64,000 nucleotides of DNA from Pachyseris speciosa (GCA_016490735.1 JAEMWC010000056.1:255001-319000); one strand, 5' to 3'; shown: positions 20,301 through 31,830, numbered from the stretch's first letter. The notes: generated by a model from the letters alone, not told the origin. Translations and numbers: made by a program.

Positions 20301-23300
20301 CACAGGGAGCTTATGTGAAGTTAACTATAATGAATGTGGTAGCAGTCCATGTAGAAATGGAGGAATCTGTGCTGATGGGGTGAATGCTTACCTGTGTGTT
20401 TGCAAGTCAGGTTTTACAGGAGAGAATTGTGAAAGGGACATTGATGATTGCTATAATGCACCATGTAAGAATGGAGGTGAGGAGCATTATTTTAACGGAG
20501 TCTCCTTCTTATTTCCTGTATATAGTACAGTATATAATGACTTGAAGCATGTCAGACCAAGCGTTGATATTTTGTGAAATATTCCCATGAAAATATTCTT
20601 GTGATATTTGTGAAAAATTCTTAACAGCATATGGAGGGACATTTAGCTGCTGTCAACATTTCTTGCACAGTAGTATAATTTTTTGAATGAAGTGACTATG
20701 GTGGATATTAAAGGGCCGTCCTATTTGATATACTAAGTGACATCATCTGAGAAAGCAGTGTAGTATACATAATTAACAAGCTAAAGTCAAATTAGAAACA
20801 TGAAAAAATCCAGCACCCCTTCCCCTGTTTGACCTTAAGGAATTGTAAAAGGTTTCCTCAGACTTAATGTTTTTCAGTGCAAATCAAATTTGCAGGGCAT
20901 AAAAGGACAACCCATTTTTTGCTGACAACCGTTAAAACACCGTGGCTTTATGTTTTTCAGGAACGTGTCATGATCTTGTGGCTGATTTCCGTTGCGACTG
21001 TACTGCTGGGTTTGGAGGAGCAACTTGTGAAGCTAACATTGATGACTGCTTATGCTCTCCCTGCAATAACAATGCTACCTGTGTGGATCTAGTTAACGGG
21101 TTCTCTTGCACATGTATACCAGGTTTCACTGGTCAAAAGTGTGAGGTGAACATAGATGAATGCAAAGACCACAAGTGCATACACAATTCTGCTTGTATTG
21201 ATGAAGTAGACACATACAGGTGCGTCTGCAAGCCTGGTTTTACAGGGAAGTTTTGTGAAGTGGATGTTGATGACTGTGCACTTCACCCATGTCAGAACCA
21301 AGGTTTATGTGTAGACCTTCCTAATGACTTCAGATGTGTCTGCCAAACTGGATTTACAGGAAAGGATTGCGCAGTTAACATTGACGATTGTGCAGTCAAC
21401 CCTTGTCATCATAATGGAACATGTGTAGATCTTGTAAATGACTACAACTGTACTTGTGTAAGTGGATTCACAGGCAAGGACTGCCATATTAACGTTGATG
21501 AGTGCCAGCAGCATCCCTGCACTAACGGAGGAACTTGTATGAACAGAGTGGATGGACGTGGCTATGATTGTGCTTGCCCCAGGGGATTCACAGGCGTAAC
21601 ATGTGTAATTGATGTGAATGACTGCATACCTAATCCTTGCCACAGTGGCAAATGTATTGATTTAGTCAACAACTTCAGATGTAACTGCTCTGGAGGCACT
21701 CCTGGAAGAACGTGTGCTGGTTCAGTCAATGTATGCAGTACCTTTACCTGCCGTAATGGTGGAACATGTGTCTCCACCAATTCCTCGTATAAATGCATTT
21801 GTGCTGAAGGGTTTACTGGTAATGACTGTGAGGTGGACATTAATTACTGTCAGTCACATGGCTGTCAAAATAATGCAACATGTCTTGATAGCGTAGGTAA
21901 TTATTCATGTGTCTGTATGAGGGGCTACAAAGGGAATCACTGTGAAACAGAAATCAATGAATGTCTTGGTAATCCTTGTAACAATGGAGCCACTTGTGTT
22001 GATTTGGTTAATGATTTCAAGTGCTTGTGTGCCCCAGGATTCAAAGGACGAACATGTTCTGTAGACATCAATGAGTGTTACTCATTTCCTTGTCATCACA
22101 ATGGGATTTGTACAGATTTGGTGAATGACTTCAGTTGTTCTTGCAAGCCAGGGTTTGTAGGCCGCACCTGTGAGACTAACGTTGATGACTGTAGGGGAGT
22201 AACATGTGTAAATGGAGCATACTGTGTGGATGGTATAAATAAGTTTGACTGTCTGTGCAGTCCAGGTTTTGGTGGAGTCTACTGCGAAATAAACATTGAC
22301 GACTGTGAACGGCAGCCATGCAAGAACTCTGGAAACTGCACTGATTATGTAAACAACTTCAAATGTACCTGTCCATCAGGATATTCAGGTCAATATTGTG
22401 AGGTAGATATTGACGAATGTGCCAGACAACCATGTCACCATGTTGCAACATGTAATGACCTCGTGAATGGTTTCATATGTAGTTGTCCCATTGGTTACAC
22501 TGGTGTCCACTGTGAAACAGACATAAATGAATGTCTGTCACAGCCATGTGTCAATGGAACTTGCATGGATATAAGAGGAAGATATGAATGCATCTGCCAG
22601 ACTGGCTTCACTGGGCATTACTGTGAGGTGAATGTAGATGACTGTGCTTTGTTTCCTTGCCTTAATGGTGGCAGTTGTTTTGATATGATTGATGACTTCC
22701 ACTGCAAGTGCTCAGCCGGGTTCACTGGGAGGACATGTGCAGTGAACATTGATGACTGTTCTTATCAGCCTTGTCAGCATAATGGCAGTACATGTAAGGA
22801 TGGTGTGAACAGCTTCACCTGTGTGTGTGCTCCTGGGTATACAGGAATCAACTGTTCTGTTGAAGTCAATGAGTGTGCCTCTGTACCCTGCCTTAATAAT
22901 GGTACCTGTACAAATGAAATATCTGATTTCAAATGTTGGTGCCCGTCAGGATTCAAAGGTAAAATAATTTCCGGTAAAGGTAAAATAAATTCCGAATTGA
23001 CTTTAAGATACTACTGTTAACTTATAAGGCTATCAATAGCTTAGCGCCTTATCTCCAGGAACTTATTAATCTTAAAGAAGCATGTAAATACAAGCTACGC
23101 TGGACTGTTACTAAACCCTGTGAAATTCAAGACTTAAACAACCTTAGGAGATCGATCTTTTGCTGCTGCTGCTGCTCCTCAACTATGGAACTCATTGCCT
23201 TATGCGATCAGGAGTAGCCCCTCAGTAGCATCTTTTAAAAAGACACTCGAGACATTTTTATTCCAGAAAGCTTTTCTGTAATTTTTATGTGCTCTTTGAT

Positions 23301-26300
23301 CTCGTTTTTAGTAGGTTTTATGCAGTTTTTATTTTTTACAAATTAAGTAGTCTAGGAATAAGAAGCGATTTTTTAAAACATTTAACGATAAAAAACTGCG
23401 ATAAAATATTTTTAAAAAACATATTAAGAAAGTTTTTTTAAAAAACGACGACGTTTCGACGTTGAGCTAACGTCATTATCAAGTCAAAATGATAGTGATC
23501 AGAAAATGTTTAAATACTAAGTAAAAAACAATAGAACAATCACATAAGAAATCAAAGTGTTGGAATGTTCTTTCAAGTAAAAAGTTTCGCACGGATGGAA
23601 TCGGTTTGTGTGTTTAAGCTTGGACTACGTTCCTTGATGAAAAGCATCTCATAGACGAGGCAATCAAATTTTTCTTGACACTTTCGGAGTATGCGAAACT
23701 GGCTTTCTTTGAGGAGGTTTATGTCCCCATGGGCTTCCAAGAAATGTTTTCCAATCGCCGAGTTTTTATGTTCAACAATACGCTGATGAAGGTATCGGGC
23801 TGTGTAGCCAACATAATCCGCATCACACAGATCACATGAAAAAGAATACACAGCGCATTGCTGATTTACGATTGGCTAATGTCTTCCTGTGTCATCTAGA
23901 AGACAAGCTTACCCACGATGGTGTGATGCCCACGCTATACAGGAGGTATGTTGATGATACCTTGGCCAGAATGCCCAGCACTACTGCTGCAGTTGATTTT
24001 CTTTCTACTCTTAATACCCTCCACCCCAGCCTGTCGTTTACAATGGAATTTCCTGTTGACAACAAGATCCCCTTCATTGGAGTGGAAATAATTAAGAACG
24101 GAACTAAGATTGAAACGCAAGTTTATAGAAAGTCGACTAACACTGGCTTGTTGCTGCATTTCCAAAGCCACACAGATAAACGCTACAAAGATTGCTTGCT
24201 CAAAACAATGATCCATCGTGCACATGCCCTATCTTCTACAACTGAAGCTTTCAATCAAGAATGCACTAGACTACGTTCCATCTTTACTCGACTTGACTAT
24301 CCTATCACAATGATAAATTCCACCATCAACAGATTTACTCAGAACATTTCATCCGGTGGGAAAGAGGCACAAGTGGAAGACAACAGCGTTCTGCGAGTAA
24401 CTCTCCCCTTCAAGGATCAAACGTCAGCTAACGCGGTGCGAAGGCAAATGCGTGATCTCAGTCACAAGATTGGCACTACTTTGCAACCGGTCTTTATTAG
24501 CAAGAAACTAGAGCAAGATCTCAAGCCAAAAGAAATCAAGCCTCCAATCGTAAACCAGCAATGCGCTGTGTATTCTTTTTCATGTGATCTGTGTGATGCG
24601 GATTATGTTGGCTACACAGTCCGATACCTTCATCAGCGTATTGTTGAACATAAAAACTCGGCGATTGGAAAACATTTTCTTGGAAGCCCATGGGGACATA
24701 AACCTCCTCAAAGAAAGCCAGTTTCGCATACTCCGAAAGTGTCAAGGAAAATTTGATTGCCTCGTAGACCTATGAGATGCTTTTCATCAAGGAACGTAGT
24801 CCAAGCTTAAACACACAAACCGATTCCATCCGTGCGAAACTTTTTACTTGAAAGAACATTCCAACACTTTGATTTCTTATGTGATTGTTCTATTGTTTTT
24901 TACTTAGTATTTAAACATTTTCTGATCACTATCATTTTGACTTGATAATGACGTTAGCTCAACGTCGTCGTTTTTTAAAAAAACTTTCTTAATATGTTTT
25001 TTAAAAATATTTTATCGCAGTTTTTTATCGTTAAGTAGTCTAGGTAATTTTTATCATTTTACTTTAAGCGCTTATGAAAATAGCGATGTTGATATCAGCG
25101 CTATATAAGTTTTATTATTATTTATTATTAATTATTTCTAAATATCAGATTTCTGCTTCACTTGCACTGGCCTGTTGAAACTCATTCACTCAGCATTGAT
25201 TTTGACCTAAAAGCGATGGCTTTCCTTTCAGTTAGCTAACACATATATACTCGTCTGGTAAGAGGCTGCCCAAGGGTTAATAGAAGCGACAATTCATATG
25301 GCTCCGAAAACAGGCGGCAATTCTCCCAAAACACCGACATTTGGCAGAAAAGGGCTACAGTTTGCGACAGCGACAATTCACTTTCCATTCATCTTTGTTT
25401 ACTTTGCAACAGTAGCATTTGACAGAGTCGTAAACGAGAGACAAAGCGACACCAGACCACCCCTTGGAAGGCCTCATGTAAGGCTAACTATTTGATTACC
25501 AGCTTCCTCTTACTTTATCATTAGCAGTGTTTTTAGTTTGCTACAGGTGACATCACAGGCATGGGACTATAAAAAGTTGTCTGACCCTGGCTGATTGCAC
25601 AGTTCACATATTGCAAGCACTGTACCATGTCTTATAGGAAATGCCTTCAACACTTCTGATCCTTGGAATTCATATACAGGACACGTGATACATGAACGAA
25701 GCCGTAACCAAATTTCTCCTCACACTGAGTCTTGAAATGACAGATATCTTTCCCCAGTTTTCCACTTGCAGCTCGGAGGCAAGTTACAAACTTAAGGGTG
25801 ATAATGCTATAGAGTTTCAACTCCTGGGTCTCATATTTGTTTCAGGCCCATGATCATAGCATAATCAAGCTTCACTTTTGAGAAAATCCTCTCTCAATAA
25901 CCTGAAGGAAAAAGCACACCCAGAAATAACTCAACGACTGTTACCATCCCTGTTACCGTCATTAATAACTGGTGTAGGCTACGAGCAGTCCGTCTTTCGC
26001 TGCTAAGCTCGTCGACTGAGCGTGAGGCTAAAACAAAACCGCCGCGAACTAGCCTCCCTCGCAGTCGTTTTTAGGGGACTCGTATACGAGTCCCCTAAAA
26101 ACGACTGCGTGGGAGGCTAGCCGCGAACCGCTGCGAGAAAAAACCGTGCGAAACTCACGTCCAGATTTCGCGCGGACATTTTTTCTCGAGCAACACGCTC
26201 GATAGCCTGCGAACGCAGACATATAAACGGCGAAAGACTGACTGCTCGTAGTCTATAACTGGCGTTAAGTCATGGTATTTTTCACTATACCTCAGGTCGC

Positions 26301-29300
26301 CATTGTGAAATAGAAAAGAGCAAGTGCGAGTCATCTCCATGCCATCATAGTGGGACATGCCTGGACGTTCCTGGAGGCTTCCAGTGCATCTGTTTACCAG
26401 GTTTTACTGGAAGCACTTGTAACGTTACAGCAAACGACGGATGTGCTGGAATGATATGTTTACATGGTGGCAGGTGTGGTCATGTCGGGAATCACAACAA
26501 TTGTACGTGCACCGAAGGCTACTATGGTCAGCACTGTGAATTAATGATTGACAGATGCCAATCGTCTCCCTGTCTCAATGGTGCCACTTGTGTCGACAGT
26601 GGTGAGTTGGTGTACTGTAAGTGCCCTGTTGGCTTTGTTGGGAAGTACTGTGAAAAAGGTGAGTGAGAGAGCAATCTCATAACAGTTTTACCGGAGTTTT
26701 ATTCAAGGCATGTAGCGGTCTTGGAAATTAGTGGTGTCTGTCTACTAATTTCTAACTATATTATGAAAGGTGTTCGTCATCGTGGTTTCAAATGATAGCT
26801 GAGTTAATCTTTTGTCTCACGATTGAGTCACAAAAATGAGGATCGCGACGTTTCGACCGCTGTTGATGTTGTTAGGGTGAAGTCTTACGTGAATAGCCTC
26901 GTTAACCCTACGGGTGTACCAATGTGGGTCTCGGTCAATAAATTTAACTTCGTCCCAGAGCGGATAATGTCCGGTCGCGTTGCTATGTTCTGAAACGGCG
27001 GAGGATTGGGTTCGAGCTAGCCGAATGTCTCTATGTGGAATTGAAATTCCTGAAGCGTGGATGCCCACGATCAAACAACACAACAGCCGATCAGTACCAA
27101 AGCGGACCGCTGAGGGAACAATTTCTAGTCTGAACGACAAGGATCGAAATCCTCCAATCAACAACAGCCTAAGCGAGGATCGAAACGCACCAATCACCAC
27201 CAGCCACGGTGCTTCTTATACTCACACGCAGCCAGTCGACACCATTGCCTGATGAAGACCAGGGCCCAGTTGTTCGAAGCACGATTAAGCTAATCCCGGG
27301 TTAGAGCGAACTTTGAGTCCAGTTTAATTAATGTTCAATAACAGCATTTCCAAAAGATTTTCATCCTTAAGTTTTTATGGGAATTCAACTTTACTTTAAA
27401 GGTTAAATTTGATTTACAAAACTTTCTCGACGAGCGAGATTGAGACTTCGGTTAACTCTTATTCCTGGGTTAGCGTTAATCGTCTTTCGAACAACCGGGC
27501 CCAGCAGTATAGCGGTCGAAACGTCGCGATCCACATCTTTGTGACTCAATCGTGAGACAAAAGATTAACTCAGCTATCAATTTCTAACTAATTTAAACCT
27601 TCATTGAATCTTAATTTAACTAACCCTTTGAGAAAAATTATCTCTTCCCAAATATACCCCAAAATCACCAAAAAGTTCACAAAATATCCCACAACATAGC
27701 TTCGTGAGATGACTGCGTGGGGATTTTTAATTGCTTGAAACGCGAACGAGCAAAGGACTGGATCTACCCACAGTTCACCAGGAACTGATCGTTAGCAAAA
27801 TGGTGTTTTTGTAAGTGGAAGTAACACCGCACGGTAAGGCTGAAATTTACCAAAATGTTATGAGAAAAATAGCCTGAACCGCAAAATGCTGCAAACCTTT
27901 GTTTTGTTTTTGCTTTTTGTTTTTTCACTTGAAAAACAAATAAGAAATGACTTGAAGGAAATATTCCACAACTGACCACAATAGTCATTCTGCTACAGCA
28001 AAGCGCTACTTAGGTTGATTTGGCAGTGTTAATTATACTCCTTTTCAACTTGCTTTTTAGTTTTTGACCACTGCGTTGTTCGAGTGGCTGACAGCAACCT
28101 TACATTCCCGTCCAACATTTGTGGATCTCACGGAGTTTGCGTTAGTAGGCGCACTGGTTTCTCTTGTGTTTGTGACTCTGGATATTCAGGCCTTCTCTGT
28201 CAGCATGGTAAGTGAATTAAGGCTTCTACTTCTTTAATAAAGTGTCCCACACCAAAGAAAGGCTAAGATATGATGAACAAATTTCATCCGGCAACCGCTT
28301 ACTGGTATGTCGCGTTCGGTCTCACCTTAGATTTGTCACCTGTAGGAAACAAAGGACTGCGGAAGGCAGAAAAAAGAAGGAACACGGATCATACTTTTGA
28401 TTTCGAAATTCTGGCTTTGCGTGGCCCTTATATATGCTGAAAATCGTTCCACATGAGCAACAAGGCATTCGTCCTCTTTCACTTGGGTTTTAACGTTTTT
28501 TACGTCATGGTTCGGGGCGTGCACCATATACCAAGTTACGAGTGGCATCACAGTGGGCACAACAATAGAGAAAAAATATTAATACACCATAATGGGGCGT
28601 TCATCATAATGAGGCGTGCACCATAATGGGGCGTGCACCATATACCAAGTTACGAGTGGCATCACAATGGGCACACAATGGGCACAACAATAGAGAAAAA
28701 ATATTAATACACCATAATGATACAATAAACCAAACAGAATGGAATTAAGAAAACAACAGCCAAACAATGGGCTTGGTACACAGTTTACCATTCCTAAGTT
28801 CGTTTTCTGCATTCAGTTCTAACTTTACACGTAATCCTTATAAAGCAAGGCATATAATGTACGTCGCCATTTTGGTACGGCTGAGATATATGTGATTAAA
28901 CTGAACAATTTCTCACCTTTTGCAGAAATGAACGAGTGTTTGTCGAATCCTTGCACAGAAAACATGACGTGTGTTGATGGAATCAACCAGTTCACTTGCG
29001 AACCGCTCATGCACAATGACATGACTGGCGATGACTCCCTACCCTCAGGTATGATGGTGACACCGTTCCTTTCGGCCTAAAACAATCGTAGGGCGTAATT
29101 ATTCGCTCAAAGGACTCTTTCAGGGACTTGTTTCTGGGTTTGGGATAGGGGGTGAGCTTGGGATTGGGGGTTGGACTTGATTTTGGGAGAATTTGCGACT
29201 AAGTTTTTAAATCAAATCAAATTATATTGGTTACATATGCCGCCACCTCCATCAGCGTGTTGAGGAACATAAACATTCCGTAATCGGGAAACACTTCGAG

Positions 29301-30749
29301 GACGAGAATAATTTAAGGCCGTCGTTTGAGCATGGGCTTGTTTTCGGAGAGGCTCATTTATTAAATGAAGAAGTTTAGGATATAGGATTTTTTCAGGAAG
29401 GAGCACAATCAAGGCGGCGGCTATGTCAAGCCGACGCTGAGTAATAATCCTCAGAAATCTTCCGCATTATAACTAAGTCCTTCTCGTTAGAGAAGCATTG
29501 TGATTACTATGATCTGTTTTTACTGACTCTCAGCTGTGTTTATTCCTGTAGGTTCGTCCTCCAAGCCTTCATATTTAGTCGCTATCGTTGTGGTTGCACT
29601 CGTGGTCCTGTTATTCGCAGTGGTTCTCCTCGCGTTTACTCTGAGGGTCCGGAGAGAAAGGAACGGGCGAATGAAGCTCACAGAGCAGCACGCGGAAACT
29701 CTTCCCCACCCCTACCCCCAGGATAAAATGTTTGAGAACCCTATATACCAGGTGAGAAAAAATATAATTTACACTTTGTATTAAGAACGTGTCAACTGCA
29801 TTTCAAGTTTGAGATAACAGTCGAATCTACTCGGTTGAATTTTTTTCATTCTTCTCTCACCATAGTGCTGTTCTTGCTGTTTTTGTCAGTTATGTGGTTG
29901 GTTGGTTCTGCGTTTTTCGGTTCCCGTTTTTCTGGAAGTTTAATAACTGTGGGTGCGACTGAAATGTGGCGCCTAAAGTCAGAATATATTTATTGTTATT
30001 CAGTTCAAAAGATTCCAGTAATACTTCGTCAGAGTCAAGCGACCTTAGACTGTCTCTAGTTTGAACTGAGCTGCTCACTCGGATCTTGAAAGAGAAATCA
30101 ATCTGAAGATAAGATAAGGACAAAGTAGGAACTCTGAATTTGAGCTGGCTTTCAGGATTAAAAACAGGGATCCCTCCGTAGAAGAAAAGAAAAATTCGAC
30201 AATACCGTAATAGCTTACAAAGGCAACAAAATACAAAAGACGAGATTATGATCTTTAAACGAACGAGGATGGTTAAGACTGGGAAGGGCTAAAATGGTTA
30301 GTATAGCTGAAATTTGATCGCGGTCAGCTTTTATGGCGGTGCTTGGTTCAATGTCGAGATTCGTTCTTAGAATGACTGTGATGTGTCATCTACATGAACA
30401 GAATGATCGTATTGTTTTTGTCTCCTGGTAGCCCTGTGAAAAGGTCATTGCCGTGGATTGTCGTGACGATATTGACGCTTTAGAGGCTCTAAGACAACAC
30501 ATCGATCAGGAGCTACTCGACCTTTCCTTCTTAAGCGACGGCGGGAGCTTGGAACGGCGAGAACTGAAGAAGAGCACATCTGCTCCAGATCTCCGCGACT
30601 TTCACATCACCCTCACGGATATGGAAAGTAGCAGTGTCTGTATAGTGGATGATCTATCCCAGGAGTCTTCAGGGGCAGTGCGTAGCAGCACACACCAACC
30701 ATATGGTGATGTGAAGCAGTCCAAGGGGTGGCTTGACACTTTCCTTTAA
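17308..30749 (+). CDS. EGF-repeat single-pass transmembrane receptor-like protein
   Basis: Nine exons join in phase: 17308-17355, 17715-17888, 20038-20476, 20961-22958, 26296-26658, 28061-28207, 28926-29048, 29552-29751 and 30432-30749. They encode 1269 residues. An upstream acceptor at 17256 implies a 5' UTR exon. Residues 1-16 (MVKTVVILLIWCGLLQ) form a signal peptide. About 27 EGF modules follow, most of the calcium-binding NIDDC/NIDEC type, then a half module. The transmembrane helix is near 1105-1128 with an RVRRERNGR stop-transfer, then a cytoplasmic tail of about 140 residues with FENPIYQ (NPxY, a PTB-domain-type motif) and a basic KKSTSAPDL site. The tandem EGF array resembles Notch, Crumbs or fibropellin, but there are no LNR, laminin-G or ankyrin modules, so it is not Notch. 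A cell-surface adhesion or receptor role is inferred. Exon 4 alone encodes about 17 repeats. Confidence 0.95.
18410..19839 (-). mobile_element. Tc1/mariner transposon, 1430 bp
   Basis: Terminal inverted repeats CAGGGTGTTTCAAAAGYTCG on both ends are flanked by TA duplications at 18408-18409 and 19840-19841. It carries a broken transposase on the minus strand. Two empty-site copies of the target in the window confirm the boundaries. Confidence 0.96.
18536..19580 (-). pseudogene. Tc1/mariner transposase, DD37E-type spacing, broken
   Basis: Reading starts at ATG 19580 (MKSDIVYAMLELKQ), shifts frame near 19545, and continues through the DNA-binding region (KPRSGRPSVLTNAARKSID, a GRPR-like box). 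Catalytic residues are visible in FTDEC, VQDGAPAHT and NSPDLNPIENIW. The second D and the E are separated by 37 residues as read, so DD37E rather than the common DD34E. An in-frame TAA near 19099 and another near 18652 break the frame, which otherwise continues to about 18536. It is a dead copy. Confidence 0.9.
23343..25044 (+). mobile_element. Penelope-like retroelement with inverted arms
   Basis: About 490 bp at the left (23384-23872, minus) and right (24545-25035, plus) are inverted copies of the 3' end, each encoding the GIY-YIG endonuclease (YSFSCDLCDADYVGYT, HQRIVEHKNSAIGKHF). A plus-strand reverse transcriptase fragment lies between. The 14-bp sequence TTAAGTAGTCTAGG flanks both sides (23343-23356, 25031-25044), consistent with a target duplication. 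An extra segment of about 27 bp lies between the left duplication and the left arm. The left arm contains GAAACGTC (minus, 23457-23450); the right arm lacks it. Confidence 0.9.
23869..24775 (+). pseudogene. Penelope-like reverse transcriptase/GIY-YIG fragment
   Basis: The frame has the RT core YRRYVDDTLARM (YxDD) near 23940, the thumb-region-like VDNKIPFIGVEIIKNGTKIE and YRKSTNTGLLLHFQSH, then a linker and the GIY-YIG domain from about 24560. It is 5'-truncated: RT motifs upstream of YxDD are absent. The frame is lost inside the endonuclease near 24690, where GKHFLEAHGD of the left arm corresponds to GKHFLGSPWG. The left arm encodes a longer GIY-YIG end on the minus strand (23851-23573). Confidence 0.9.
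25280..25485 (+). repeat. Dispersed repeat R, copy 2
   Basis: Same family as 46045-46275 and, inverted, 13160-13345. It shares TTCTCCCAAAACACCGACA, TTCACTTTCCATTC and ACAAAGCGACACCAGA. No coding. Confidence 0.85.
25966..26272. mobile_element. Foldback element with inner 40-bp palindrome
   Basis: The ends ACGAGCAGTCMGTCTTTCGC are inverted, with TAACTGG-like flanks on both sides. Inside, 26045-26130 is a near-perfect hairpin centred on ACTCGTATACGAGT. It ends about 25 bases before EGF exon 5 at 26296. Confidence 0.85.
27244..27530 (+). ncRNA. Hammerhead-like ribozyme core split by a MITE
   Basis: CTGATGA at 27249-27255 is followed by stem-II arm AGACC. After a 241-bp MITE comes the other arm GGTC and GAAACGTC at 27518-27525. 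Stem I can form between ATTGC (5') and GCGAT (3', after GTC), including one wobble. Hammerhead ribozymes with very short stem III are known in Penelope-like elements. The inserted MITE must disrupt or greatly enlarge stem II. Activity is not shown by the sequence. Confidence 0.65.
27262..27502. mobile_element. MITE with GGGCCCRGTTGTTCGAA termini
   Basis: It starts GGGCCCAGTTGTTCGAAG and ends with the complement of GGGCCCGGTTGTTCGAAAG. A related copy lies at 59485-59727. It is inserted between the stem-II arms of the hammerhead-like motif. Confidence 0.88.
28515..28727. repeat. Local duplication, two copies of about 90 bp
   Basis: GCGTGCACCATATACCAAGT through AATATTAATACACCATAATG occurs at about 28515-28594 and again at 28630-28720. 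Shorter GGGGCGTGCACCATAATG units lie between. It is in EGF intron 6; no coding. Confidence 0.85.
29222..29335 (+). pseudogene. GIY-YIG endonuclease fragment of a Penelope-like element
   Basis: The frame from 29229 reads GYICRHLHQRVEEHKHSVIG and KHFEDENN. It aligns with VGYTARYLHQRIVEHKNSAI and GKHF of the element at 23.5 kb. No further domains. EGF intron 7. Confidence 0.75.
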
Positions 30750-31830
30750 ATGCTTAAAATGTAGAGTGAGATATTTGTGGCATGGGAAGTGCTAAATGGC
30801 GTCAGCGTAACACGTTTCTTCATTACGAAATACCCCTGAATGTGCCTTCTGTAGTCCTTCATTTATTGTTCGTTTGCTTGTTTATCTGTTTGTCTTGAGG
30901 AAAACTTTGAGGAAGAGGACTAGACAAGTTAGCTCCCAGGTGTTTTCTCCTCACCAACCCTCTCTCCCTCTTGGTTGAGTCGGCGGGTGGTGGTGGGGAT
31001 TGCAAAAGAAACACGTCAAACAGGCACTTTGTGCGGGAAAACTGTAAGGACTGCGTGGTTTAGGGATTTCTCTTTAGAGGGGTTTTCAGTTGAATTTCAA
31101 CAACAACAACAACAACAACAACCTTCATGAAAAATGAAACGAAAAACTGCTCAATGAAAAGTCAGAGTTGAAAGTTATTTCCTGCAATCGGTATCAAGCG
31201 CGGGAAAATGCTCGCGTGCAAGCATGAGTTGAGAAAGTGATCCGAGTTTTGCCAACCAATCATGCAACTTCAGTAGTGCAACTGTAAACCACTCTAACGT
31301 TCACCAACTCAAATGAACTCGTTATTCTGAAAGAAACCACTAAACTTGATGACAAGGTCTCGAAACGCATTATCTAACTAGAGTCATGCAGAGACCGAGA
31401 CTGTTTGATGCCGTGTAGATGACGCTACACTTTGTATTTATCAGGAATGTTCATTGAATTTGTAAATGTCTGATATGAGAGAATATTTATTTAGTATTTT
31501 CGTGTTATGCATGGTCGATATTCTGTGAGCAGTCTCGCTTGTTGTAATGACTTGTGAGAACCTGTTTTCGGGGAGAAGTTATGGGTGTTATCCCAAACAA
31601 TCTTGTCTCGGCTGTTCATAAAATAACAGTTAACCTATAAATTATTTATGCTTGTAGAAATTAGTATCCTGTAAGGAGTATTTATCTTGCTTGTGAATCA
31701 GGCATCAAAATTGCAAATGCTGGTAACTGAAAATCGAAAGATGGGAGGATACGCAACTAAATGATTCTAATGATTAAATTATGTGATGACAAATGTTCAA
31801 TTTGAAATAAATTGTTTGTTTCTGTCCGGT
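30750..31830 (+). promoter_or_regulatory. Probable EGF-gene 3' UTR and polyadenylation signal
   Basis: After the TAA at 30747-30749 there is no further coding. AATAAA lies at 31806-31811, followed by a T/G-rich stretch, a reasonable poly(A) site. A (CAA)n run lies near 31100. The 3' end position is inferred. Confidence 0.45.

Larger units (their letters stand above)
23010..25140 (+). mobile_element. LINE (CR1/L2-like) 3' end, interrupted
   Basis: 23025-23280 reads the conserved C-terminus of a non-LTR reverse transcriptase: INSLAPYLQELINLKEA, then APQLWNSLPYAIRSS and FKKTLETFLFQKAF before the stop. The 3' UTR resumes at 25045 and ends in a TTATTA-type tail near 25105-25130. A Penelope-like element sits in the UTR. 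The relic is within EGF intron 4. A (CTG)n run lies near 23163. Confidence 0.85.
26747..27590. mobile_element. Second Penelope-like palindrome
   Basis: Inverted ends (AGTTAATCTTTTGTCTCACG...) at 26793 and 27579 frame two opposed 3' ends. The minus arm encodes the GIY-YIG C-terminus (HWYTRRVNEAIHVRLHPNNI); the plus arm encodes GIEIPEAWMPTIKQH and a low-complexity end. AATTTCTAACTA occurs at 26747-26758 and 27579-27590, a candidate 12-bp duplication, again with extra bases between the left copy and its arm. It lies in EGF intron 5. Confidence 0.82.

Noticed and set aside
20877..21896. Secondary open frames over the EGF exon in other frames and on the opposite strand
   Set aside because: They are shadows of the cysteine-rich repeat coding sequence.
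17308..30749. Calling the EGF gene Notch or Crumbs
   Set aside because: No LNR, heterodimerisation, ankyrin, DSL or laminin-G modules are present in any exon, and the tail lacks a Crumbs-type ERLI end.
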